A stretch of 64,000 nucleotides of DNA. Source: Clostridia bacterium. GTDB taxonomy: Bacteria; Bacillota; Clostridia; Oscillospirales; CAG-272. The notes under the pieces are model-generated. The model saw only the letters and a program-made list of their open reading frames with translations, was not told the origin of the DNA and did not search any database. Positions within the stretch are counted from its first letter, which is position 1, and each line of letters starts with the position of its first letter. Below, one piece after another: positions 10,168 to 17,402 of this stretch. The stretch lies in the NCBI GenBank assembly GCA_017420755.1, contig JAFQOG010000023.1:36186-100185 (forward strand). Direction: 5' to 3'. Position numbers and translations under genes: made by a program.

Positions 10168-10322
10168 CGTTTTTATTTTCTCTGAGATGACGATTCGACC
10201 TGCCTTTGCGACTTGTCGCAAATCAGGTTCGCCTATCGACCAAGCCGAAAATAGCTTGCTGATTTGAGGCGTGGGAAGTGTTACGAGCAACATAGTTGCG
10301 ATGCTTCCTGTCATCTCGACCA
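10168..10322. repeat. tRNA-Pro-derived structured element, copy 2
   Basis: 155 bp. The right end (10306-10322) repeats the last 17 bases of tRNA-Pro exactly, including CCA. The left end (GAGATGACGATTCGACC from 10184) matches the reverse complement of the tRNA T arm and acceptor with small gaps, so GAGATGAC (10184-10191) and GTCATCTC (10310-10317) are terminal inverted repeats. Internal stems include TTTGCGAC-tt-GTCGCAAA and GCAAC-ata-GTTGC. A 68-codon minus-strand open frame across it has no ribosome binding site and is not called. Confidence 0.78.
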
Positions 10323-10326
10323 CACG

Positions 10327-10368
10327 TCTCTAATTCGAACCACAGGGATTATGATGCCGAATTGGAGA
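10327..10368. repeat. Inverted repeat with tRNA-like loop, behind copy 2
   Basis: TCTCTAATTCG (10327-10337) pairs with CGAATTGGAGA (10358-10368) with one mismatch. The 20-nt loop contains GGGATTATGATGCC, close to GGGACCATGATGCC of the tRNA anticodon arm. It looks like a further tRNA fragment. Confidence 0.5.
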
Positions 10369-10372
10369 TTTG

Positions 10373-10405
10373 AAAAAAGACTACTCACACGAGTAGTCTT
10401 TTCGT
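10373..10405. terminator. Bidirectional terminator behind ADP-ribosylglycohydrolase gene
   Basis: AAAAGACTACTC-acac-GAGTAGTCTTTT with T-runs on both sides. The ACTAC/GTAGT core resembles the tRNA-Pro terminator at 9921-9957, so it may have been copied with the tRNA-derived repeats. On the minus strand it would end the gene at 10437-11990. Confidence 0.8.
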
Positions 10406-10436
10406 TTTAATATAATATTTCAGCTTGAAAAAGCCT

Positions 10437-11990
10437 TTATTTCGCAAAAAAGCTTACTTTAAACAAATTCATGCTTGCATGGCCTTCCATATATATGTCA
10501 AAAACAACATCGAATTTATCCCCTTCAACCTGCTTGGGCAAAATGTGGAAGGTCTTTTCAATCATATCGCCGTTGCAATTGCTCAAAGGCATAGTGGAAA
10601 CCTTTTCTTTTATTTCTACTCCATCAGACGTATATGCACGAATGGTAAGCCAATGTTGTATTTTCGACTCTCCATTGTCATAGATTTTCAATTTGATAGT
10701 TGTTTCCTTTCCGTTTTCAAAAAAGAAATCGTTTTCATAAATTGCTTGCATTTTAAAAAGAGAAAACTCTTTGAAAATAGAATAATGAGGCAAGCTCATT
10801 AGCTCTGTCGTACTAAAATATTCGCTTTCTCTATTGCCAAATGCGCCCCTGTAATAAAGCTCATCGGCATCCTTACAATAAAAATTGTCAATTGGAAACA
10901 CCTCTAAGCCATCGTCTGTTATATCGTATGTGTCAGCACTCAACATTTTAGGTATGCATCGAATAATCTCATCCGTCATTTCCTGTGTAGAATGAGGCAA
11001 AAAGAATGGCATATTCATCGTCATTCCGAAATCAAGCGTATTAAGCGATGCTGTAATAATCACGTCGTTTATTGGCTTTATCCATTTTTCGGGAAGCTGA
11101 GAATTTCCAAGAATAATACCCATTGTCGCCGCCAAGCTTCCAGCTGTGCAATCGGCATCTTCGCCACAATTAACAGCAAGAAGCATACTCTTGCCAAAAT
11201 CCCCCTCGCCATACAGCAAGCCCATAATGGCGATTGCTATATTCTGTGGAGCATCAAATCCAGCAGGGGCAGGATTATATTGTTTTAGCTTGATATCCTT
11301 TAGCTTTGTATGCTGATACGAAAAAGCACCAGCAACCTCTTTAAAAATAACGTCTCTTGTTTGCTCATATGTCTTTCCACTCTCATAGCAATTTATGACT
11401 AGAGTAATTCCCTTGTGAAGAGCACTTGTCTTGGGAATATAACTAAGTCCAATATCAATGAGCTTCCTTATGTCACTTTCTACAAAAGCAGAGCTTTGCA
11501 CGGCAGCCCAAAACACCTCGCCATATGTTCCCTCATCTGCGTGGTCGATTGAAGAATCAAAATATGCGTAGCGAGTTGCAATTTCAGGGTGACCTGGACA
11601 AAGACATGCCCAAATTTCACTGCGAATAAATGAGCCGCAGCTGTCTTTATAGCTATTGAAGTGATAGCCTGATATTGGAGTGGGAATACCACGTCTTAAA
11701 TTTGATTTACCAACCCCATACTCTGCCCAACTCGGATTGACAAATATATTATAATATTCTGCCAAGATTTCCGAATTCACGCACCTTCCAAATCTTCTTA
11801 CAGCGTTCAAGGAAGAAATCTGCAAGTCTAAATCATCATTAGGCTGGGGATTGCTTTCAATATTCGGTTGAATAAAATATTCAATGTCAAAAAATCCATT
11901 CTTTCCTTCGAGAGGAGCACCAAGTGTTCCACCTACGTTTTTACCATTAAAGCAACCGAGTATTTTATCCCTTAAAATCTTTTTGTCCAT
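10437..11990 (-). CDS. ADP-ribosylglycohydrolase-fold protein
   Basis: 517 residues. The first ~330 match the ADP-ribosylglycohydrolase (DraG/ARH) family: an N-terminal KILGCFNGKNVGGTLGAPLEG segment where these enzymes have G-x-A-x-G-D-A-x-G, and the late metal and ribose motif VNCGEDADCTAGSLAATMG near residue 280, which holds the family's conserved Asp pair. The remaining ~180 residues form a beta-rich extension not typical of DraG. Family members remove ADP-ribose from proteins or cleave other N- or O-glycosidic bonds. There is no signal peptide. It is divergent from the beta-helix gene and adjacent to other probable glycan genes, so a metabolic glycoside substrate is as likely as ADP-ribosyl protein. 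Confidence 0.82.
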   Translation of the reverse strand: MDKKILRDKILGCFNGKNVGGTLGAPLEGKNGFFDIEYFIQPNIESNPQPNDDLDLQISSLNAVRRFGRCVNSEILAEYYNIFVNPSWAEYGVGKSNLRRGIPTPISGYHFNSYKDSCGSFIRSEIWACLCPGHPEIATRYAYFDSSIDHADEGTYGEVFWAAVQSSAFVESDIRKLIDIGLSYIPKTSALHKGITLVINCYESGKTYEQTRDVIFKEVAGAFSYQHTKLKDIKLKQYNPAPAGFDAPQNIAIAIMGLLYGEGDFGKSMLLAVNCGEDADCTAGSLAATMGIILGNSQLPEKWIKPINDVIITASLNTLDFGMTMNMPFFLPHSTQEMTDEIIRCIPKMLSADTYDITDDGLEVFPIDNFYCKDADELYYRGAFGNRESEYFSTTELMSLPHYSIFKEFSLFKMQAIYENDFFFENGKETTIKLKIYDNGESKIQHWLTIRAYTSDGVEIKEKVSTMPLSNCNGDMIEKTFHILPKQVEGDKFDVVFDIYMEGHASMNLFKVSFFAK

Positions 11991-12020
11991 ACTTTCCTCT
12001 TCTCTGTTTATATTGATTTG

Positions 12021-12049
12021 ATTATATCACGAAATCTATCATATGTCAA
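12021..12049 (-). promoter_or_regulatory. Promoter of ADP-ribosylglycohydrolase-fold gene
   Basis: Minus-strand perfect consensus TTGACA (12049-12044), 17-nt spacer, TATAAT (12026-12021). Confidence 0.88.
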
Positions 12050-12070
12050 TCTTGGCAAATTGTTGGGAAA

Positions 12071-12087
12071 AGCAAATAATATTTGCT
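12071..12087. promoter_or_regulatory. Palindromic operator candidate between divergent promoters
   Basis: AGCAAAT-aat-ATTTGCT, a 17-bp perfect palindrome (7-bp arms). It lies between the minus-strand promoter at 12021-12049 and the plus-strand promoter at 12096-12124, only 8 bp upstream of the latter -35. This is the size and position of a dimeric repressor or activator site. Confidence 0.5.
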
Positions 12088-12095
12088 ATACATAA

Positions 12096-12124
12096 TTGAC
12101 TTCATTTACTTTTCAAGGTATAAT
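12096..12124 (+). promoter_or_regulatory. Promoter of beta-helix gene
   Basis: TTGACT (12096-12101), 17-nt spacer, TATAAT (12119-12124). Confidence 0.85.
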
Positions 12125-12150
12125 TAAGAAAAACGCTTTTGAGGTGGATT

Positions 12151-14484
12151 ATGTTTTATACCTATTTAACGCAAAACGAGGGGAAATATGGCTTTGGTGT
12201 CTCTTCTGAGCTTCTTTATAAGAAACTGCCGATTGGTCTTTGCTATTTTGAGGTGTTTGAGGACAAAAAAGAGGCTAAAAGTCGCGAGGAGTGTCTAAAA
12301 AAGCTGTCTTACAAAAAGCTTTCCGCTTTGATTTGTAGCAAAAAGGGCGTGGGCTTTACCTGTCATAAAGAGGGCGAAAAAACGATTATTTCTCTAAAAA
12401 ATGGTATTTACAATCTAACAAGCGCGATTTTAGTTAAGGGCGAAAATATCGAGATTCGAGGAGAAAACAACACCACTATACAAGGCTCTATCAAAATTGA
12501 TGGCTGGGTAGATGAGGGTAATGGCATATTCTCTGCAAGCACGAAATATGATGCTGATGCGCTTTATATAAACGGCGAAAAATACCAAATGGCACGCTTC
12601 CCTAAATATAATCCTAATATAAAAATTTTCGGTGGTTTTTCAAGAGACGTTTTGTCGCGAGCTAAGGCTGACGAATGGAAAAATCCACGTGGTGCTTACA
12701 TACACGCAATGCACCTGCACAATTGGGGTGGCTTTTCCTATGAGGTAACTGGCAAGGATGAAAACGGAAGCCTTACCTACATTGGTGGATGGCAAAATAA
12801 CAGGCAAATGGGTATGCACTCCGATTTTAAGTACATAGAAAACGTGCGTGAGGAGATGACTCTGCCTGGGGAATGGTATTTTGATAAGGAAAATGGACGT
12901 GTTTATGTTATTTTAAAAGAGGGACATAGCTTAGATAGTGCTGAAATTTGCGTAAATTCAAGCTTTTTTGTATTTAAGAATTGTAAAAACGTAACCGTTG
13001 AAAATATAAAATTTAGACGTGCGAAAAGAACCTTTATGTTAACAAACGAGCCACTTTTACGAAGTGACTGGACCATATATAGAGGTGGTGCGATTTATTT
13101 TACAAATTCAAGTGACTCATCAGTTTCTAAATGCTCATTTTTTGATATTGGTACAAATGGCGTTTTCGTCGATGGCAAAAACAAAAATATCACGATTTCA
13201 AAATGTCATTTTTGCGACCTTGGAGCTAGTGGTGTTTGCTTTGTTGGTAAGCCAAGCTCGGTAAGGAATCCATTATTTGATGCCACAACGAGTCAAAGCT
13301 TTCTTGAAATAGACAAAAAAAGAGGTCCAAAAAGCAACGAATATCCTAAGAACTGCTCCGTTGAAGATTGCTTGATTGAGCACGTTGGTATAGTTGAAAA
13401 GCAGGCGACTGGTGTTGAGATTTCTATGTCTTATGGTATTAGTGTCATTGACACAAGCATTTATGATGCGTCCCGTGCAGGAATAAACATTTCTGAGGGT
13501 ACGTTTGGTGGTCATATAATTGACGGATGCGATGTTTTTGACACGGTTAAGGAAACGGGTGACCACGGTAGCTTTAACTCATGGGGTAGAGACAGATTCT
13601 GGCATCTTAGTGACTTAGCGCAGAATGAAATTTACAAGTATGCAAAGCTTGACAGTCTTGGCAAAACGATTATACGAAACTCAAGATTCCGTTGTGACAG
13701 AGGCTGGGATATTGACCTTGACGATGGCTCATCAAATTATGAAATTTACAATAATTTATGCTTAAATGGTGGTATAAAGCTACGCGAGGGCTTTAACCGA
13801 CATGTTCATAACAATATAACGGTAAACAACTCTGTGCATTTGCATGTTTGGTATGAAAACAGCGGGGACGTGGTTGAAAATAACATTATTTTCACGGAAT
13901 ATCAACCGATTATGATGGAACATGGCTTTGGAAAAAGCATTAATTTCAATGTTTTACATTCAAAAAATACCAAGGGTATTAAAAAAGCACATGAGCTTGA
14001 AAAAATCACAGGTATGGACAAGGGCTCAGTTAAAACAAGGTGCATTTTTAAAGATGTAAGGCACGGCGACTACAGGCTGATTTCTCCCAAAGTTAGTGGC
14101 TTTGAAGATTTTCCTTGTGAGTTTGGTGTAAGGTATGAGCCACTTAAAAGGCTTGCTAAGTCTCCCCTTTTACCCAAAATCAATCAAAGACAAAAAAAGA
14201 ACAAGTCAAATATCATTACTCTATTTGATATGAGGCTTAAAAACATTGAAACCGACGGTGAAATGACAGTATTTGCAACGGCAGGTCATAACGGTGTTCT
14301 TGTCTTGGACGTTGACCAATTTGCAGGGGCATCGGCAAAAGGTATTCTGCCCTGTGATGTAATCGTTGCGCTTGGTGACAAAGAGGTAAACTCTCTTTTA
14401 GACCTTGAGGGAATTACGAAGGGTGAATTTCTTTCATCAAAAATTACTGTATGGCGCGCGCCTTCACGTATAGTTTTAAATTAA
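12151..14484 (+). CDS. Right-handed beta-helix protein with degenerate GIY-YIG N-terminus and PDZ-like C-terminus
   Basis: 777 residues; the ATG is chosen because GAGGTGG lies just upstream. Three parts are visible. Residues ~1-62 (MFYTYL, YGFGVSSEL, then EVFEDKKEAKSREECLKKLS) resemble a shortened YhbQ/UPF0213-type GIY-YIG domain, but the catalytic Arg is replaced by Lys and the middle loop is missing, so nuclease activity is unlikely. Residues ~85-650 form a pectate-lyase-like beta helix with repeated N-x-T-I/V-x-x-C patterns and a conserved-looking HGSFNSWGRDRFW segment, as in GH141-like polysaccharide-active proteins. Residues ~690-775 look like a PDZ domain (GVLVLDVDQ, then ILPCDVIVALGDKEV). 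No signal peptide is present, so it appears cytoplasmic. Enzymatic role inferred, not shown. Confidence 0.75.
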   Translation: MFYTYLTQNEGKYGFGVSSELLYKKLPIGLCYFEVFEDKKEAKSREECLKKLSYKKLSALICSKKGVGFTCHKEGEKTIISLKNGIYNLTSAILVKGENIEIRGENNTTIQGSIKIDGWVDEGNGIFSASTKYDADALYINGEKYQMARFPKYNPNIKIFGGFSRDVLSRAKADEWKNPRGAYIHAMHLHNWGGFSYEVTGKDENGSLTYIGGWQNNRQMGMHSDFKYIENVREEMTLPGEWYFDKENGRVYVILKEGHSLDSAEICVNSSFFVFKNCKNVTVENIKFRRAKRTFMLTNEPLLRSDWTIYRGGAIYFTNSSDSSVSKCSFFDIGTNGVFVDGKNKNITISKCHFCDLGASGVCFVGKPSSVRNPLFDATTSQSFLEIDKKRGPKSNEYPKNCSVEDCLIEHVGIVEKQATGVEISMSYGISVIDTSIYDASRAGINISEGTFGGHIIDGCDVFDTVKETGDHGSFNSWGRDRFWHLSDLAQNEIYKYAKLDSLGKTIIRNSRFRCDRGWDIDLDDGSSNYEIYNNLCLNGGIKLREGFNRHVHNNITVNNSVHLHVWYENSGDVVENNIIFTEYQPIMMEHGFGKSINFNVLHSKNTKGIKKAHELEKITGMDKGSVKTRCIFKDVRHGDYRLISPKVSGFEDFPCEFGVRYEPLKRLAKSPLLPKINQRQKKNKSNIITLFDMRLKNIETDGEMTVFATAGHNGVLVLDVDQFAGASAKGILPCDVIVALGDKEVNSLLDLEGITKGEFLSSKITVWRAPSRIVLN

Positions 14485-14487
14485 AAT

Positions 14488-14524
14488 AAAAAAGGGATGC
14501 TGATTATTGAGCAGTCCCTTTTTG
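14488..14524 (+). terminator. Terminator of beta-helix gene
   Basis: Imperfect hairpin AAAGGGAtGCT-gattattg-AGCagTCCCTTT followed by TTG, starting directly after the stop codon. Confidence 0.7.
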
Positions 14525-14642
14525 TTGTTTGAAGAATAATAGTAAAAACGGAATCGCGAAATGAAGCGGCTTTTCCCTAACATTGTGTATAAATTTTACT
14601 TTCCTTGAATAAAATTACACAAGTAATTATTCGAGGTGAGAT

Positions 14643-15170
14643 ATGAAGAAACGTTCGATTGGACTTTGGCAGCTAATGGGGTTTGCCGTGGCATCCTTTG
14701 GTGGAACAATTTTGCACTTTTTATATGATTGGCTTGGCAAAGTTGTTTGGATTGCTCCATTTTCAGGTGTGAATGAATCAACTTGGGAGCATATGAAGCT
14801 TCTCTTTTGGCCAACATTTCTTTTTGCTATCCTTCAAAGCTTTTTCTTTTACGACCGACGGGACTTTTGGTGTATAAAGCTACGGGGAATTATACTTGGA
14901 CTTATTATGATTCCCATAATTTTTTATACATATAACGGTGTAATTGGACACTCACCCGACTGGATAAACATTGCTATTTTCTTTATCTCTCTGATTATTA
15001 GCTATGCTTATGAAATGCGAGAACTAAAAAAAGAAACCGTGCGCAATTGCTCACCAAAATTAGCTCTTATTATACTATCTATAATCGCTGTTTTATTTGT
15101 AGTATTTACATTTTTTACCCCTCAAATTAACATTTTTAAAGACCCTTTAACTCTGACATATGGAATATAG
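14643..15170 (+). CDS. Small integral membrane protein, DUF6512-like
   Basis: 175 residues with about five to six predicted transmembrane helices and a short charged loop (EMRELKKETVRN) before the last. The pattern GTILHFLYDW followed by FSGVNESTWEHMKLLFWP recalls the uncharacterised DUF6512 family, whose conserved NES.WEHLK motif sits at the first loop; this name is from memory. GAGGTG is placed before the ATG and the gene has its own terminator. Function unknown; nothing in the sequence suggests transport or catalysis. The neighbours are glycan-related genes. Confidence 0.7.
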   Translation: MKKRSIGLWQLMGFAVASFGGTILHFLYDWLGKVVWIAPFSGVNESTWEHMKLLFWPTFLFAILQSFFFYDRRDFWCIKLRGIILGLIMIPIIFYTYNGVIGHSPDWINIAIFFISLIISYAYEMRELKKETVRNCSPKLALIILSIIAVLFVVFTFFTPQINIFKDPLTLTYGI

Positions 15171-15205
15171 AAAAAACCGATGAGCTTTAACTCATCGGTT
15201 TTTAA
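15171..15205 (+). terminator. Terminator of small membrane protein gene
   Basis: AAAAACCGATGAG-ctttaa-CTCATCGGTTTTT followed by AATTTTT. Confidence 0.92.
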
Positions 15206-15247
15206 TTTTTGAACCTTTGAATTTTTCCTATCTTTTTATTTTGCTTA

Positions 15248-15276
15248 TTGAATACCGACTTTTTTTATTGTATAAT
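15248..15276 (+). promoter_or_regulatory. Promoter of DUF6259-like gene
   Basis: TTGAAT (15248-15253), 17-nt spacer, TATAAT (15271-15276). Confidence 0.7.
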
Positions 15277-15313
15277 AAAAATGTATAAGTTTATCACTTT
15301 TAGGAGATAATAA

Positions 15314-17371
15314 ATGTTCAAAATTTGTAAAAACAATATTGAAGCCCTTTTAGACGAAGAAAAGGGTACACTTTCTTTAATAAAATTAGGCACTCATACC
15401 ATTTCTTCTCCTTGCTCTAAGATTTTTGTGGCGAGGCTAAGAAACAAGGCGGGGGAATGCTTCTACATTGATTCAACCAAAGCAAAAAAAGTGTCGTTGG
15501 TTGATAAAAGCATCTTTTATACCGCCTATGAAGAGCCTTTTTCTTCTGTTGCTGTCAAGGTTAATTTTAACATTGATTCTTTCATTTCTTGGCGAATTGA
15601 AGTTGAGAATATACCAAATGAATATGCACTTGAATGGGTGGAGTTCCCTAAAATATGCTTACCAAGGCTGGTAGACAACGACCCAAATGGCGGAAAAATT
15701 TTGTTTTCTTACGATGAGGGTATGCTCCTTTCTGACGAAACTGCATTACCACGATATGAGCCTGAATTTCCTATGTCGGGTGCATATTTTATTTTTCCAA
15801 ATATGGTTTCATCCCAGTTTTTAGCTTATTTGTTCGATGATGTTGGCTTATATATTGGTGCACACGACAAAGAAAGAGGCTTTAAGGGCATTGATTTTTA
15901 TCAGCTCGATGACTGTGTTGCCTTGCAAATACGCCTTTACTCTGGCGTTGACTATGGCGAAGACTACAAGCAAAACTTCCCTATTGTCTGGAAAAGCTGT
16001 GGTGCTGGTTGGAAAAGCGCTGCCGAAATATATAGAAAATGGTTTGAAAACAATTTACCCGAGAACCTTGTGCCATTGCCACAAAACAAAAAGCTTCCAG
16101 AGTGGTATAAGGGCTCACCCTTAATTGTTACCTACCCTGTTCGTGGAATGCACGACACTGACAGTATGGAGCCAAATGCACTATTTCCATACACAAATGC
16201 TCTTCCTCATTTAAATAAAATAAAGGAAGCAACCAACGCGCAAATTATGGCACTTTTGATGCATTGGGAGGGTACAGCCCCATGGGCGCCTCCTTACGTT
16301 TGGCCTCCATTCGGTGGTGAAGACGAGTTCAATAGATTTAAAGATATTCTACATAGTAATGGTGATTTATTCGGTGTATATTGCTCCGGCTTTGGCTACA
16401 CCCTAAGAAGCACACTGATTGAAAGCTATAACTGTGAAGAAAAAATAAAGAATGAGGATGTTTTAAGTGGTGTATGCCACTCACCTGCAAATAAGGCTGA
16501 GCTTGGAAGAACATGTACGCCTTATCAGCGATACGGCTACGATATTTGCCCTGCATCAAAGCGTGGACAAGAATTACTTGACGAGGGATTTTCGCCTGTA
16601 TTTAATAGTGGCGTTGACTATGCACAAATACTTGACCAAAACCATGGTGGCGGTCAATATATGTGTTATGCAAGAAGCCATAACCACCCACCTATGCCAG
16701 GGGAGTGGATGACAAAGAATATGCAAAATCTTCTTGAAGAATGGAACAAAAAAGCACCGAATATGCTTTTTGGTTGTGAAAGTGCTGCTGCTGAGCCATT
16801 CATAGGCAATCTTTTAATGAGCGACAATAGATTTGAATTAAATTATCCCTTTGGTGAGGTTGTTCCTCTCTACGCATATATCTATCACGAATATGTAAGA
16901 AACTTTATGGGCAACCAATGCGGTTGTCCCTTTGAGCCAACTATAGACACGCTTCGCTATCGCCTTGCTTATTCGTTTTCTATTGGTGATATTATGACGC
17001 TTGTTTTATCTCCTAATGGTGAACTTATGTCGCATTGGAGCACCCGAGATTTTAGCATGCCTCCAAGCATGGAAAAAACGCTTCTTTTCATAAAAAATAT
17101 GGTGAGCTTTTATAATAATGGTGCAAAAGAATACCTTTATGGTGGCAAAATGATAAATGCCCAAGAGGTAAAGTGTGAAAAAATAACGATTCCTATGGTA
17201 AGAGGACGAAAGGAAATCACCTTGCCGCGTCTTCTCTCTTCTACTTGGGAGGCAAAGGATGGAAAAACAGCTTATATTATCGTTAACCCTGAGGAGCAAC
17301 CCATCTCATTCTCGCTAAATAACGAGATGTACGAGGTCCCTGCCCTTGATGCAGTTTTGATTATAAGATAA
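15314..17371 (+). CDS. DUF6259-like putative glycoside-acting protein
   Basis: 685 residues with AGGAG 8 nt before the ATG. The N-terminal ~230 residues are beta-rich and resemble the sandwich domains of glycoside hydrolases. The rest resembles a TIM barrel, with segments such as YPVRGMHDTDSMEPNAL near 275, MALLMHWEGTAPWAPPYVWPP near 315 and a late FGCESAAAEPFIG. The many exposed Trp and acidic residues suggest carbohydrate binding. The overall pattern recalls DUF6259 proteins, which are found with carbohydrate-utilisation genes; this assignment is from memory. No signal peptide, so an intracellular role. It faces the Gfo/Idh/MocA dehydrogenase gene across a shared terminator. Confidence 0.65.
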   Translation: MFKICKNNIEALLDEEKGTLSLIKLGTHTISSPCSKIFVARLRNKAGECFYIDSTKAKKVSLVDKSIFYTAYEEPFSSVAVKVNFNIDSFISWRIEVENIPNEYALEWVEFPKICLPRLVDNDPNGGKILFSYDEGMLLSDETALPRYEPEFPMSGAYFIFPNMVSSQFLAYLFDDVGLYIGAHDKERGFKGIDFYQLDDCVALQIRLYSGVDYGEDYKQNFPIVWKSCGAGWKSAAEIYRKWFENNLPENLVPLPQNKKLPEWYKGSPLIVTYPVRGMHDTDSMEPNALFPYTNALPHLNKIKEATNAQIMALLMHWEGTAPWAPPYVWPPFGGEDEFNRFKDILHSNGDLFGVYCSGFGYTLRSTLIESYNCEEKIKNEDVLSGVCHSPANKAELGRTCTPYQRYGYDICPASKRGQELLDEGFSPVFNSGVDYAQILDQNHGGGQYMCYARSHNHPPMPGEWMTKNMQNLLEEWNKKAPNMLFGCESAAAEPFIGNLLMSDNRFELNYPFGEVVPLYAYIYHEYVRNFMGNQCGCPFEPTIDTLRYRLAYSFSIGDIMTLVLSPNGELMSHWSTRDFSMPPSMEKTLLFIKNMVSFYNNGAKEYLYGGKMINAQEVKCEKITIPMVRGRKEITLPRLLSSTWEAKDGKTAYIIVNPEEQPISFSLNNEMYEVPALDAVLIIR

Positions 17372-17402
17372 AAACGAGTGCAAAACGCACTCGTTTTTCT
17401 TT
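17371..17402. terminator. Bidirectional terminator
   Basis: AAAACGAGTGC-aaaac-GCACTCGTTTTT between convergent genes, with A- and T-runs on opposite sides so that it can serve both. Confidence 0.9.

Noticed and set aside
9948-10322. Insertion sequence behind tRNA-Pro
   Set aside because: The repeats are ~150 bp with no transposase frame; only a non-autonomous or tRNA-derived element can be argued.
10117-10323. 68-codon minus-strand open frame across the tRNA-derived repeat
   Set aside because: Its sequence is accounted for by tRNA 3'-end copies and hairpins, it begins inside the CCA-end copy and has no Shine-Dalgarno sequence.
12151-12340. Separate GIY-YIG nuclease gene ahead of the beta-helix gene
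   Set aside because: There is no stop codon or second start with ribosome binding site between the two parts; it is one continuous frame.
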